From the NCBI GenBank assembly GCA_023409835.1, contig JAEYQV010000050.1, positions 1-62,206 on the forward strand: a DNA stretch of 62,206 nucleotides. Reading direction: 5' to 3'. Below the pieces are notes generated by a model. That model saw only the letters and a list, made by a program, of their open reading frames with translations. It searched no databases and had not been told where the DNA came from. A program made the translations under genes and the position numbers. Position 1 is the stretch's first letter; every line of letters begins with the position of its first letter. Origin of the DNA: Bacillota bacterium. GTDB taxonomy: Bacteria > Bacillota > Clostridia > Lachnospirales > Lachnospiraceae. Below, in pieces: positions 53,515 through 62,023 of this stretch.

Positions 53515-53833
53515 CGTAATTCCTCCATCAGTTCTTTGTCTATAATCGGACATTTTTAATAATAATGGTTCCATCATAAATAATCAAGTACTAAATAAAA
53601 AAAGTAAATAAGCCGGCACTTTGAAAGGAACCTTCTTGTCGAAGAGTTTTCTATACTCCCGGTGGTCTGTAGTTCACAGAGCGATGACTTCATGGAATGA
53701 CATGAGAAAAGAGCTGTTTCAAACACCGGATTACCTCATCAGTACATCGCTTATTCACCCATAGTCAAATCCTGTGTTTTGAAACAGCCCTATATTTTTT
53801 TGAAGAAAAATAATTATTCTGGTATTGCTTATC
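53515..53833. other. Intergenic region upstream of the unknown membrane protein
   Basis: These 319 bases contain the long-stem terminator of the chemoreceptor gene (53706-53801). Between 53515 and 53700 no promoter stands out. Confidence 0.5.
53706..53801 (-). terminator. Long-stem terminator after the chemoreceptor gene
   Basis: On the minus strand, GGGCTGTTTCAAAACACAGG and AATCCGGTGTTTGAAACAGC form a stem of about 22 bp with one or two mismatches around a loop of roughly 40 nt, followed by TCTTTTCTC. On the plus strand a TATATTTTTTT run follows, so it may work both ways. Confidence 0.75.
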
Positions 53834-55942
53834 CTATTCTGTCTTGAACAGCTGAATGGTTGCATCCAGGTCAGAAGCATCATTATTGAGGGCTTTCGCT
53901 GATTCATTCAGCTTCATCACAGCTTCCAGCTGCTGCTGGGCGGTGGCATCCACTTCCTGTGAAGCAGCCGAGGTCTCTTCTGCAACCGCTGAAATATTTT
54001 CAATTGCCAGCAGAGTATCTGCCTTGGAGCGGTTGATATCATCAATGCCGGAGGCAATCAGATCAAGTTTGGCTGCCAGATCATCAACATGAACATTGAT
54101 ATTATGGAACAACTTCACAACATTATTTAATTTCATTTCCGTAGATTTTGTAATCGTCTCTGCCTGTTTTACAGTCTTCACGGTATCATGGGTCTTAGCC
54201 GTAATCCTTCGGATGATCTGTTCTATTTCTGCTGCGGCAGATACGGATTTGGTAGAAAGATTACGGATCTCATCAGCCACAACGGAGAAGCCCCGGCCAG
54301 CATCACCGGCTCTGGCTGCCTCAATGGAGGCATTCAGAGACAACAGGTTCGTCTGTTCTGCGATATCATTGATTACGGAAATAATCTCGGTAATTGACTT
54401 AGACTCCTTCTCTAATTCTTCGATGTCACGAATTGTATATTTTGTATTCTGAATGTTTTCATTCGTAACAATACTCAGCTGGTCAATCTCATTGATACCA
54501 TCCCTTACCACACTCTTCGTACTGTCGGCAATCTTTTCAATAGCCAGAGAGTTGTCATGAACCGAATTAATCTGGGTAGCCAGTTCATCGGTCAGTCTTA
54601 GGCATTGCTCCGTATCCTCTGCCTGCTGTACATTACCCTGCTGGATCTCCGATATGGCAGAGGAGATATTCTTGGACGAGGCCAGGAGTAATTCCGAATT
54701 CTCGGTAACATTCTTCGTGGATTCGACTACAGTCATGCCTACATGGGTAGCCTTAACAATCAGGTCCTTCATGTTTTTAATCATGATATTTATATTATCA
54801 GCAAGAATATCAAATTCATCCTTACGTCTAAGGCTAACGTTCACCGTAAGGTCTCCTTCGGATACCTTCTTCATGGCAAGGATCATCTTCTTGATTACCT
54901 TGCCGATTCCGTAGGCGACATAAATACCGATTACAATTGCGGCAAAAGCAGCGATTGAGGTCCAAAAATATGTAATACTTTTAATCGAGTCCGCCTTGGA
55001 AGTGATGGTACCTTCAGGAATTAAAGCACAGACCATGGCTCCGGTATCAGCAATCTTGGAATAAATAAATAACTGTGTATTCCCCTTGTATTGAATATAA
55101 TTATCTAACGCAGGATCGGTCGAGGCTGCTTCTGCAGCTACTGCATTTTGATAGGCCTCTTCGTTAACGAAGATAGGCTCCTTCGCTTCCCCATCCATTG
55201 TAATCTCTCTGCCATCCGGGGTAATGAAAGCGAATATACTGCCCTCCGGAAGCTCCAGGGTTTTCATCGGTTCAGTAATTGCACTCATGGATATATCCGT
55301 AATTACATAGCCGATCGGTTTTGAATAAGTATTCAGAAATAGTCTGGATAATGCGATTGCATATTTATCCTGAGCGATATCCAGCTGCTCATCGATGTAT
55401 TTATGATAACCGGTCCATAGATTAATCTTAGACTTATCATTCAGCTTTGCCGCTTCCTCTGAAACCGAATATTCCTCATAGGGATTTAGATTAGCAGCAA
55501 AGGATCCGAAGGTTGTGATCGCTTGTCCGTAATTTGTAATGATTGTAATGTTATCAATAAAACGGTCTGCTGTTGACAGCGTAGTCGCATTACTTCTGAT
55601 GCTTTTATAGAGCTTACCCTCCTCCAGCACATCGCCCTTCGCACTACCGGTATAGTAATCCTTCGTTGAAGAGTCGTTGGCAAGCTGTAAAGCCTTATCC
55701 TCGACGTTATGTAATACCAGACCATAATACTCGCTGGTTTTCAATATAGAAGAGATTGTAGCATTCGTAAAGGTCTCCGTAATTGCCTCTGATGAATTGC
55801 CGTAGGCTGAGAAGCCCAGAATAAAAATAAAAACCACCGGGACCAGGAAAAATAGTATTAGCTTAACTCTGATACTGCGAAACAGTCTAAAAATTAACCC
55901 CTTAAATTTAACTGCATAAGAACGATCAAATAATTTAACCAT
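53834..55942 (-). CDS. Methyl-accepting chemotaxis protein
   Basis: A 702-residue chemoreceptor. It has a membrane helix (about 27-46), an extracellular sensing domain (about 47-325) of the Cache type with the pattern ALSRLFLNTYSKPIGYVI, and a second membrane helix (about 326-350). A HAMP linker follows (about 350-405, VSEGDLTVNVSLRRKDEFD), then the signalling domain with the hairpin tip EQTNLLSLNASIEAARAGDA. Methylation-type helices flank the tip. It has no C-terminal pentapeptide for CheR tethering. It is a lone gene with its own promoter (56001-56029) and terminator. The ligand is unknown; Cache domains often bind small organic molecules. Confidence 0.92.
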   Translation of the reverse strand: MVKLFDRSYAVKFKGLIFRLFRSIRVKLILFFLVPVVFIFILGFSAYGNSSEAITETFTNATISSILKTSEYYGLVLHNVEDKALQLANDSSTKDYYTGSAKGDVLEEGKLYKSIRSNATTLSTADRFIDNITIITNYGQAITTFGSFAANLNPYEEYSVSEEAAKLNDKSKINLWTGYHKYIDEQLDIAQDKYAIALSRLFLNTYSKPIGYVITDISMSAITEPMKTLELPEGSIFAFITPDGREITMDGEAKEPIFVNEEAYQNAVAAEAASTDPALDNYIQYKGNTQLFIYSKIADTGAMVCALIPEGTITSKADSIKSITYFWTSIAAFAAIVIGIYVAYGIGKVIKKMILAMKKVSEGDLTVNVSLRRKDEFDILADNINIMIKNMKDLIVKATHVGMTVVESTKNVTENSELLLASSKNISSAISEIQQGNVQQAEDTEQCLRLTDELATQINSVHDNSLAIEKIADSTKSVVRDGINEIDQLSIVTNENIQNTKYTIRDIEELEKESKSITEIISVINDIAEQTNLLSLNASIEAARAGDAGRGFSVVADEIRNLSTKSVSAAAEIEQIIRRITAKTHDTVKTVKQAETITKSTEMKLNNVVKLFHNINVHVDDLAAKLDLIASGIDDINRSKADTLLAIENISAVAEETSAASQEVDATAQQQLEAVMKLNESAKALNNDASDLDATIQLFKTE

Positions 55943-56000
55943 AATGTTCCCTCGCCTTCTATTATGTCAGTTTAGTACAAATACTAACCAGCTTATATAT

Positions 56001-56029
56001 AATATAACAATATTAGTAAGAAATTACAA
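56001..56029 (-). promoter_or_regulatory. Candidate promoter of the chemoreceptor gene
   Basis: TTGTAA (56024-56029) and TATATT (56001-56006) on the minus strand have a 17-nt spacer, about 60 nt before the start codon. It looks like sigma-A rather than a flagellar sigma-D promoter. Confidence 0.5.
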
Positions 56030-56333
56030 TAGCTTTGTCCAAAATATGAAATATTTTAACAATATATTATAAATTGAAACGGGATATTATGTAATATATA
56101 TGTAATAAAATACTAATTATAGTGCAAATTGTCTTTAGTTCTTCTGTAAGTATATTCCCCCATCACTTCCTTAGCTTCACCTCCGTCATAGCATGGGTCA
56201 TCGCTATCTGATATTAAAAAAACTTCCTAATAAAGTATAGGATTACAGATAATTTGAGTCAAGTCAGTTTAGGTCGTATTATGTCTCAAATCCCGTTAAC
56301 TTTTCGTCTGTCAGATCCCTATGCCGCTTATCC

Positions 56334-56362
56334 TTGACGGAAGTGCTCACCGGTTATATAAT
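56334..56362 (+). promoter_or_regulatory. Vegetative promoter of uxaC
   Basis: TTGACG (56334-56339) and TATAAT (56357-56362) are separated by 17 nt. The leader would be about 87 nt before the ATG at 56456. Confidence 0.75.
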
Positions 56363-56455
56363 AAAATTCACCGAGAAAAGGAAAACTAAGGAAGTCTCAG
56401 CAGCCACCGACTATGAATTGCTTGAATAAGGCTGAACGGAGGGATGGGGGTACCT

Positions 56456-57880
56456 ATGAAAAGATTTATGGACCAGGATTTCTTGTTATCTACGGATACT
56501 GCAAAGCAGCTGTATCATGAATATGCCAAGGATATGCCGATTGTCGATTATCATTGCCATATCATACCGAAAGAAATTGCCGAGGACATCCGGTTTGAAA
56601 ACATTACAAGGATATGGCTCGGTGCCGATCATTACAAGTGGAGACTTATGCGCGCAAATGGCATTGAAGAAAGGTATATCACCGGTGATGCGTCCGACCG
56701 TGATAAATTCCAGAAATGGGCAGAGACCCTGGAGCGTGCTATTGGGAATCCTCTGTATCATTGGAGTCATCTGGAGCTGAAACGGTATTTCGGATATGAA
56801 GGAACCCTAACTTCCGAAACTGCCGAAGAGGTATGGAACCTATGTAATAGGAGACTGAAAGCTCCGGAAATGAGTGCTAAGGGCCTGATCCGTATGTCCA
56901 AGGTCAAGGTACTCTGTACAACGGATGATCCCGTAGATTCCTTGGAATACCATAGAAAAATCGCAAAGGATTCTTCCTTTACAACCAGGATATTGCCTGC
57001 ATTCCGTCCCGATGAAGCGATGAACATCGAAAAACCCGGCTTTCTTCCATATCTGGAGCAGCTGTCAAAGGCCAGTAATATTGAGATTATCGATTATAAG
57101 TCCCTGTGTGCAGCCCTCACAAACCGTATGGAATACTTTAAGGAGAACGGCTGCCGTATCTCCGATCATAGTCTGGAATTTGTGATGTATCATCCTGCAT
57201 CCGAGGAGAAAATTGAGGATATCCTTAGAAAGCGTCTTGCCGGAGAAATACCGACCGGAGCGGAAGTTTTGCAGTATAAAACCGCTTTTCTGCTCTATGC
57301 AGGCAGGGAATATCACCGGCTGAACTGGGTGATGCAGCTGCATTATGGTGTTAAGAGGGACAATAATTCCCGCTTCTTTCATCAAATCGGATGTAATACC
57401 GGCTTTGACTGTATTGATGACAGTCATACCTCCTCTGCACAGCTTGCTGATTTTTTAAATGCTTTAGACGTTACGGATCAACTTCCGAAAACTATATTGT
57501 ATTCCTTGAATCCCTCCGAAAATGCAGCTATTGATACGGTAATCGGCTGCTTTGAGGACTCCTCTGCCATCGGTAAGCTCCAACATGGCTCTGCCTGGTG
57601 GTTCAACGATCATAAAACGGGTATGAAGAAGCAGCTGATTTCTTTGTCCAGCTTAAATCTGGTCGGTAATTTTATCGGAATGCTCACAGATTCCAGAAGC
57701 TTCTTATCCTATCCCCGGCATGAATACTTCCGTCGTATTCTCTGCGAGCTCTTTGGGACCATGGTTGAGAACGGAGAATTCCCGAAGGACATGAATATCC
57801 TCGGAGGGCTCGTACAGGATATCTCCTATCATAACAGTATGCGTTATTTCGGCTTCGACGAAAAGCACGTTAGATCATAG
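56456..57880 (+). CDS. uxaC: Glucuronate isomerase
   Basis: UxaC converts D-glucuronate to D-fructuronate and D-galacturonate to D-tagaturonate, the first step of hexuronate breakdown (pectin and glucuronoxylan sugars). The 474-residue protein is a metal-dependent TIM barrel: VDYHCHIIPKEIAEDI (metal-binding HxH), RIWLGADHYKWRLMRANG and CTTDDPVDSL, with KTILYSLNPSE and KLQHGSAWWFNDHKTGM toward the end. The start ATG at 56456 is preceded by the GGAGGGATGGGGG purine run; an ATG four codons earlier lies too close to the GGAGG. It stands alone, without the usual uxaB, uxuA or kdgK neighbours. Confidence 0.95.
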   Translation: MKRFMDQDFLLSTDTAKQLYHEYAKDMPIVDYHCHIIPKEIAEDIRFENITRIWLGADHYKWRLMRANGIEERYITGDASDRDKFQKWAETLERAIGNPLYHWSHLELKRYFGYEGTLTSETAEEVWNLCNRRLKAPEMSAKGLIRMSKVKVLCTTDDPVDSLEYHRKIAKDSSFTTRILPAFRPDEAMNIEKPGFLPYLEQLSKASNIEIIDYKSLCAALTNRMEYFKENGCRISDHSLEFVMYHPASEEKIEDILRKRLAGEIPTGAEVLQYKTAFLLYAGREYHRLNWVMQLHYGVKRDNNSRFFHQIGCNTGFDCIDDSHTSSAQLADFLNALDVTDQLPKTILYSLNPSENAAIDTVIGCFEDSSAIGKLQHGSAWWFNDHKTGMKKQLISLSSLNLVGNFIGMLTDSRSFLSYPRHEYFRRILCELFGTMVENGEFPKDMNILGGLVQDISYHNSMRYFGFDEKHVRS

Positions 57881-57931
57881 CCGGTTTGTCTGCCTATACA
57901 AGTGTGGTCCGGCATCGCTGGACACACACCA

Positions 57932-57963
57932 TAAAAAAAGATGAAACGGTAAATTGTTTCATC
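57932..57963 (-). terminator. Terminator of the small membrane protein gene
   Basis: On the minus strand, GATGAAAC pairs with GTTTCATC around an 8-nt loop, followed by seven T. It lies beyond the uxaC terminator between convergent genes. Confidence 0.75.
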
Positions 57964-57977
57964 CTATACTTCAAAAA

Positions 57978-58030
57978 GGATATTGTAAGCTTTCGTTAAT
58001 CTCTGTGAAAGTCTACAATATCCTTATTTC
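57978..58030 (+). terminator. Terminator of uxaC (probably bidirectional)
   Basis: GGATATTGTA-CTTTC pairs with GAAAG-TACAATATCC with a small internal mismatch, followed by TTATTTC on plus. It lies about 100 nt after uxaC. The minus strand would also fold. Confidence 0.7.
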
Positions 58031-58054
58031 ATTAATTCATTTGTGCCAATCTCG

Positions 58055-58297
58055 TTAGGCTTTTCCCTTGGCTGCTTCAGGCTGTCGAACCATAGTGACA
58101 AACCCTAGTATCATACTGATCACTGCCACAATGAAGGGCAATAAAATCTCCAGCCTTGAATTCGGGTATTCCGATATTCCGGTGACACATAACCATAAAG
58201 CCACACTGGCAACCATAGCGAATAATAAACCATTCAAAAATCTATTATATCTGCTGAAGCGGTATCTCTTCACTATTCTCCCCACAATTTCCACCAT
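58055..58297 (-). CDS. Small two-helix membrane protein, unknown function
   Basis: An 80-residue protein not recognised as any family. A basic N-terminus (RIVKRYRFSRYNRFLN) precedes two membrane helices (about 24-41 and 48-68), and the C-terminus is short and charged. The ATG at 58297 is directly after an AAAAAGG run, so a GTG at codon 5, with GGTGG in front, could be the true start. A good terminator follows (57932-57963), which supports it as a gene. Confidence 0.6.
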   Translation of the reverse strand: MVEIVGRIVKRYRFSRYNRFLNGLLFAMVASVALWLCVTGISEYPNSRLEILLPFIVAVISMILGFVTMVRQPEAAKGKA

Positions 58298-58554
58298 CCT
58301 TTTTATGTAGATCCCATTCTAACTTAACCAACATGAAGGCATTCGCTTTGAAGCTGATAGTACCGGGAGTTACTTACTCTTTAATTCCACCGGCTCTAAC
58401 CTTCTATAAGAAAATGTTATCTTCACGCTACATATATTAAACGATTTAAAAGTGGAAAAGGTTTCATTATTTTAAAAATATTTGAAATAATTATATAAGT
58501 TTTTGATACAGCCAGCTGAAGACCTACTTTGGTGAAATGTTTATTCCAGCTACA

Positions 58555-59874
58555 CTAATATTGAAAGCTCCAAAGACCAATCAACTTTTGAATACAAAAG
58601 CCGTAATTAATCCTAGGAACCTCCTCAACCGTTCTGATGGGGACTTCATCATAAAATATATTATTAATATAGTATTTTGCATACCCCGCCACCTGCCCCT
58701 GCGCTACGGGTGCCTCCAGATAATCGGGAAGCTCATAGAGGATGCTTACGTTCTCATCCTTTCTCATAAGAATTGACAGATCTGTTTTCACCGTTAAAGT
58801 GGCTAGGTTATTCTGTCCTTTTCTAATTGGTATCGGACTAAGCTTAGCCTCCTCATAAATCTGTCTTTTCTCATAATTCTGCAAGCCATAGTTCATCAGA
58901 GCCTTGGTATCTGCCCATTTCAGACTCTTGTTCGGCGGCCAGCCACAGCCCAGAACCACGGATATCAGAGTCCGATCCGGCTTCTTGATTGCACCGACAA
59001 AGCAATAGCCTGCCTTACCGGTAAAGCCGGTTTTCATACCGATGGCACCATCCATCATATATAGAAAACGGTTTTTATTTGAAACAGAAAAGCTTCTTCC
59101 GTTAATCAATTCCTTGAACTGATAAGCTGACGTATTCGTGATTTTAAGAAAGAGCTCATTCTTAACCGCATAGCTTGCAATGACGGCCAGATCTCTGGCG
59201 GTCGTATAATGTCCTTCCGCATCCAACCCGTTCGGAGTAACAAAGTTCGTATTATTACAACCCAGTGACCTTGCTTTATCGTTCATCATGGTAGCAAAGC
59301 CTTCAACAGAACCACCTACATGCTCAGCGATGGCTACTGCAGAATCGTTATGACTTTCCAGCATCAAGGAATAGAGCAGATCCTTGAGGTAATACTGCTC
59401 TCCGGTCCTGATATTCAGCTGCACATCCGGCATTCTGGCTGCATAGGAGGACACGGTTACAATATCATTAAGGTCAGCATTCTCCAGGGTAACAATACAG
59501 GTCATGATCTTCGTTGTACTGGCCATGGGCAGCTCTTTATTTCCATTTTCTTCAAACAGTACGCGGTTGTTTTCTGCATCCAGCAATAGGGCTGAAGCTG
59601 AATGAAGCTTAAGAATCTCATCTACAGCAGTTCCGCCTGCTGCATTCTCCTGAGCCTCAGATGGCGGAACTAATTCCCGGTATTCCTGTTCATTGTTCTT
59701 TGCCCTGATATTTTCATTCCTAAATTTTGTTTCAAAATCCTCCTGCACCAAACCGGAATAATCCATGACCTCGTCATAATACGTTTTCAGGACTGTATAA
59801 TTATAGCTGACAGCCAGGATCAGCAATGCCAGGCAGGGAAGTATCATCCTTACCCTATTTTTCAAAATAATCAT
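58555..59874 (-). CDS. D-alanyl-D-alanine carboxypeptidase (DacF/DacA-like)
   Basis: A penicillin-binding protein that trims the terminal D-Ala from peptidoglycan stem peptides outside the cell. The protein (439 residues from the chosen ATG) has an N-terminal membrane segment (about 9-26) and the three active-site motifs of family S11: SxxK at Ser119-Lys122 (MASTTKIM), SHN at Ser174-Asn176 and KTG at Lys281-Gly283. A C-terminal beta domain ends in a weakly hydrophobic stretch. The ATG at 59874 is next to GGAGGGG, so a TTG three codons later may be used. The gene diverges from the sortase gene. Confidence 0.92.
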   Translation of the reverse strand: MIILKNRVRMILPCLALLILAVSYNYTVLKTYYDEVMDYSGLVQEDFETKFRNENIRAKNNEQEYRELVPPSEAQENAAGGTAVDEILKLHSASALLLDAENNRVLFEENGNKELPMASTTKIMTCIVTLENADLNDIVTVSSYAARMPDVQLNIRTGEQYYLKDLLYSLMLESHNDSAVAIAEHVGGSVEGFATMMNDKARSLGCNNTNFVTPNGLDAEGHYTTARDLAVIASYAVKNELFLKITNTSAYQFKELINGRSFSVSNKNRFLYMMDGAIGMKTGFTGKAGYCFVGAIKKPDRTLISVVLGCGWPPNKSLKWADTKALMNYGLQNYEKRQIYEEAKLSPIPIRKGQNNLATLTVKTDLSILMRKDENVSILYELPDYLEAPVAQGQVAGYAKYYINNIFYDEVPIRTVEEVPRINYGFCIQKLIGLWSFQY

Positions 59875-60001
59875 CCCCTCCGTTTCCTTCACTTAATTTT
59901 ATTGGAAAAGTATCAGATTATTCATCATTTGCCCCAGAAGATATTTTTTACAGACGGAGATAAATATAAGTCTCTACGGAATACGGTTTTTTTAAAACAC
60001 C

Positions 60002-60030
60002 TTTACTCGTCTTATGCTTCGATGTATAAT
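60002..60030 (+). promoter_or_regulatory. Promoter of the sortase gene
   Basis: TTTACT (60002-60007) and TATAAT (60025-60030) are separated by 17 nt, 37 nt before the ATG. Confidence 0.7.
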
Positions 60031-60067
60031 ATTTACACTGAAATCAAATTCAGGAAGGGGTATCGAA

Positions 60068-61678
60068 ATGTCAGAGGATACGAAGAAAAATAATAAGGGC
60101 AGGAAAAGCCGCAGTAAAGCAGAGCTTTCCAAAGCTACAGCTGAGGCAGGCAATAATGAAATGAATTCAGAAGCCCCGGAAATAAATCAGAATAACCACG
60201 ATAATCCCAGACCAAAGAAAGCATCGGCAGCTTCAAATAGCTCTGTGAAGGATGACGTACCTACTGCCGATGTGTCTGAACAGCCGGAAGCTTCGAATAG
60301 CTCCGGGAAGGGGGACGTACCTACTGCCGATGTGTCTGATCAACCGGAAGCTTCGAATTGCTCCGGGAAGGGGGACGTACCTACTGCCGATGTATCAGAA
60401 CAGCCGGAAGCTTCGAATAGCTCCGGGAAGGAGGACGTACCTACTGCCGATGTGTCTGATCAACCGGAAGCTTCGAAATGCTCCGAGAAGGAGGACGTAC
60501 CTACTGCCGATGTGTCTGAACAGCCGGAAGCTTCAAATAGCTCCGAGAAGGAGGACGTATCTACTGCCGATGTGTCTGAACAGCCGGAAGCCGGAGCCTC
60601 TGAACCCGCTGATATAGGGAAGAAGAAGCGCATAAACTATCTCTATAAATCCTTAAGAATTGTCTTTACGGTGGGATTCTTTGTATTTGCTGCCCTGTTT
60701 ATTAATGAGGTATGGTTACAGCCCTTCCTTGCCCACCGGGCCAGCTCAAAAGCGAAGGAGCTCTTTGTTATGCCGAGTCCTACCCCTGCAATTACAGCGG
60801 CATACGAACCCACCGATGCACCCATAGTTTCTGATGAGGGCAATGTAGAACCGTCTCCCACCGATGCTCCGACTCCCACGCCGGACCCGACTCGGGATTC
60901 CCTGGGCCGTCTTCTAATCTTTCGTGATTTGCTTACGGTGAATGAGGATGTTAAGGGTTGGATCAAGCTGGATAATCTGAATGGCGAGAATGATACAAAG
61001 ATTGATTATGTAGTAATGCAGTCCGGTGAGGATGATCCGGAATACTATCTGACCAGGGATTGGCAGAGAAATAAGGTCAAAGGCGGCAGCTTATTCCTGG
61101 ATTATAAATCCTCCGTGGAGAAGCCTACGCAGAATCTGGTCATTCACGGACATAATATGACCTCCACCGATGATATGTTTCACTACCTGTTACAGTTTAA
61201 CAAGAAGGAGTACTATGATTCCCATCCAATGATTGATTTTAATACGATCTATTCTACCGGGCAATGGAAAATATTCGCCGTATTTATAACCAACGGTACC
61301 TCAAAGAAGGAGCCCTTCTTTAATTATACCAGATCGGAGTTTACGAATTCTTCTGATTTTCTGAATTTTGTATATCAGCTAAGGATACGCTCTATCTATA
61401 ATGCGGAGGATGTTGACATCAACGAGAAGGACCAGCTCCTTACCCTCTCCACCTGCTCCTATGAGGTAAAGGATTACCGAACGGTCATCGTTGCCCGAAA
61501 GGTACGAGAAGGGGAAGACCCGACAGTGAATACGGAGAATGTCTTACTCAATCCGGAACCGTTATATCCGGATAGCTATTATTACCGTTACGGCGGCAAG
61601 GCACCGAAGCTTCCGGAAAGCTTCGAGGATGCTATGCAGGCCGGAATGACTAACTGGTATCAGCCGGCAGACGAATAA
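60068..61678 (+). CDS. Class B sortase with long repetitive N-terminal region
   Basis: A cysteine transpeptidase that anchors proteins to the cell wall. The 536-residue protein is about twice as long as usual SrtB. Residues 1-190 are hydrophilic and contain six 20-residue repeats (55-174; core DVPTADVSEQPEAS); one membrane helix follows (about 196-216), then a Pro/Thr-rich linker (about 235-275) and the sortase domain (about 285-500) with His362 in IHGHNM, Cys463 in LSTCSYE and Arg471. The helix lies after the repeats, so with N-in topology they would be in the cytoplasm. The ATG has AGGAAGGGG 7 nt upstream. No substrate with a clear sorting signal lies in the window. Confidence 0.93.
   Translation: MSEDTKKNNKGRKSRSKAELSKATAEAGNNEMNSEAPEINQNNHDNPRPKKASAASNSSVKDDVPTADVSEQPEASNSSGKGDVPTADVSDQPEASNCSGKGDVPTADVSEQPEASNSSGKEDVPTADVSDQPEASKCSEKEDVPTADVSEQPEASNSSEKEDVSTADVSEQPEAGASEPADIGKKKRINYLYKSLRIVFTVGFFVFAALFINEVWLQPFLAHRASSKAKELFVMPSPTPAITAAYEPTDAPIVSDEGNVEPSPTDAPTPTPDPTRDSLGRLLIFRDLLTVNEDVKGWIKLDNLNGENDTKIDYVVMQSGEDDPEYYLTRDWQRNKVKGGSLFLDYKSSVEKPTQNLVIHGHNMTSTDDMFHYLLQFNKKEYYDSHPMIDFNTIYSTGQWKIFAVFITNGTSKKEPFFNYTRSEFTNSSDFLNFVYQLRIRSIYNAEDVDINEKDQLLTLSTCSYEVKDYRTVIVARKVREGEDPTVNTENVLLNPEPLYPDSYYYRYGGKAPKLPESFEDAMQAGMTNWYQPADE
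60230..60589 (+). repeat. Six tandem 60-bp repeats inside the sortase gene
   Basis: Six copies of exactly 60 bp, 60230-60289 to 60530-60589, each coding 20 residues. Copies differ at a few places, mainly in the triplet after GCTCC (GGG or GAG), GAACAG versus GATCAA, and AATAG/AATTG/AAATG. Copies 2 and 4 share the GATCAA variant and copies 1, 3, 5 and 6 the other, which suggests duplication of blocks of two units. Confidence 0.95.
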
Positions 61679-61786
61679 TCTATTTATCTCTCCACCGGTG
61701 CGTCCTCTCATAACGAACTATATTCGCTGGTGAAGCGTTTATGATACAAGATGAATAGAAATAGGAATTCACTTTTATGAATAAGT

Positions 61787-61830
61787 AAGGGATATCGGCT
61801 TTCCTACTGTGGCTCCGATATCCCTTTATT
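61787..61830 (+). terminator. Rho-independent terminator after the sortase gene
   Basis: AAGGGATATCGG pairs perfectly with CCGATATCCCTT around an 18-nt loop, followed by TATTATG. It is 108 nt after the sortase stop; it may also serve the converging aminotransferase gene. Confidence 0.75.
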
Positions 61831-61856
61831 ATGTTACCCCGATAACTAATATAAGC

Positions 61857-61897
61857 AACCGGATTGTCTGCCGGTGGCAGCCAACCACCAATAAAAG
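61857..61897. repeat. 41-bp dispersed repeat, copy B
   Basis: Matches 15646-15686 at 36 of 41 positions; see copy A. It lies between convergent genes, beyond the sortase terminator. Confidence 0.6.
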
Positions 61898-62023
61898 CGC
61901 CCTGCATGAACCTACCTTAGTCTTTGGTTCATCCCCATAGCTCCGATGAAAGGGTAACGGCCCAATATGGTGCTTAAGGAACAGTTTTCTTATCGATCAG
62001 GATTAATCTATGGATGACCACAT

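Larger units (their letters stand above)
55943..56455. other. Divergent intergenic region chemoreceptor / uxaC
   Basis: About 513 AT-rich bases between divergent genes. It holds the chemoreceptor promoter (56001-56029) and the uxaC promoter (56334-56362). No repressor site was clearly recognised for the sugar-acid gene. Confidence 0.55.
61679..62023. other. Convergent intergenic region sortase / aminotransferase
   Basis: These 345 bases hold the sortase terminator (61787-61830) and copy B of the 41-bp dispersed repeat (61857-61897), which lies in a region framed by short arms GTTACCC (from about 61833) and GGGTAAC (near 61960). Nothing else is recognised. Confidence 0.55.

Noticed and set aside
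60230..60589. Regular repeats that could be mistaken for a CRISPR array
   Set aside because: The repeats are directly adjacent without unique spacers and are in frame within the sortase gene.
60252..60617. A 121-codon frame overlapping the sortase repeats, coding repeated TYLLPMCL units
   Set aside because: It is the +2 shadow of the 60-bp repeats; it has no ribosome binding site and the sortase frame is clearly the coding one.
61680..61907. A 75-codon minus-strand frame between the sortase and aminotransferase genes
   Set aside because: It runs through a strong terminator hairpin and a dispersed repeat and resembles no protein family.
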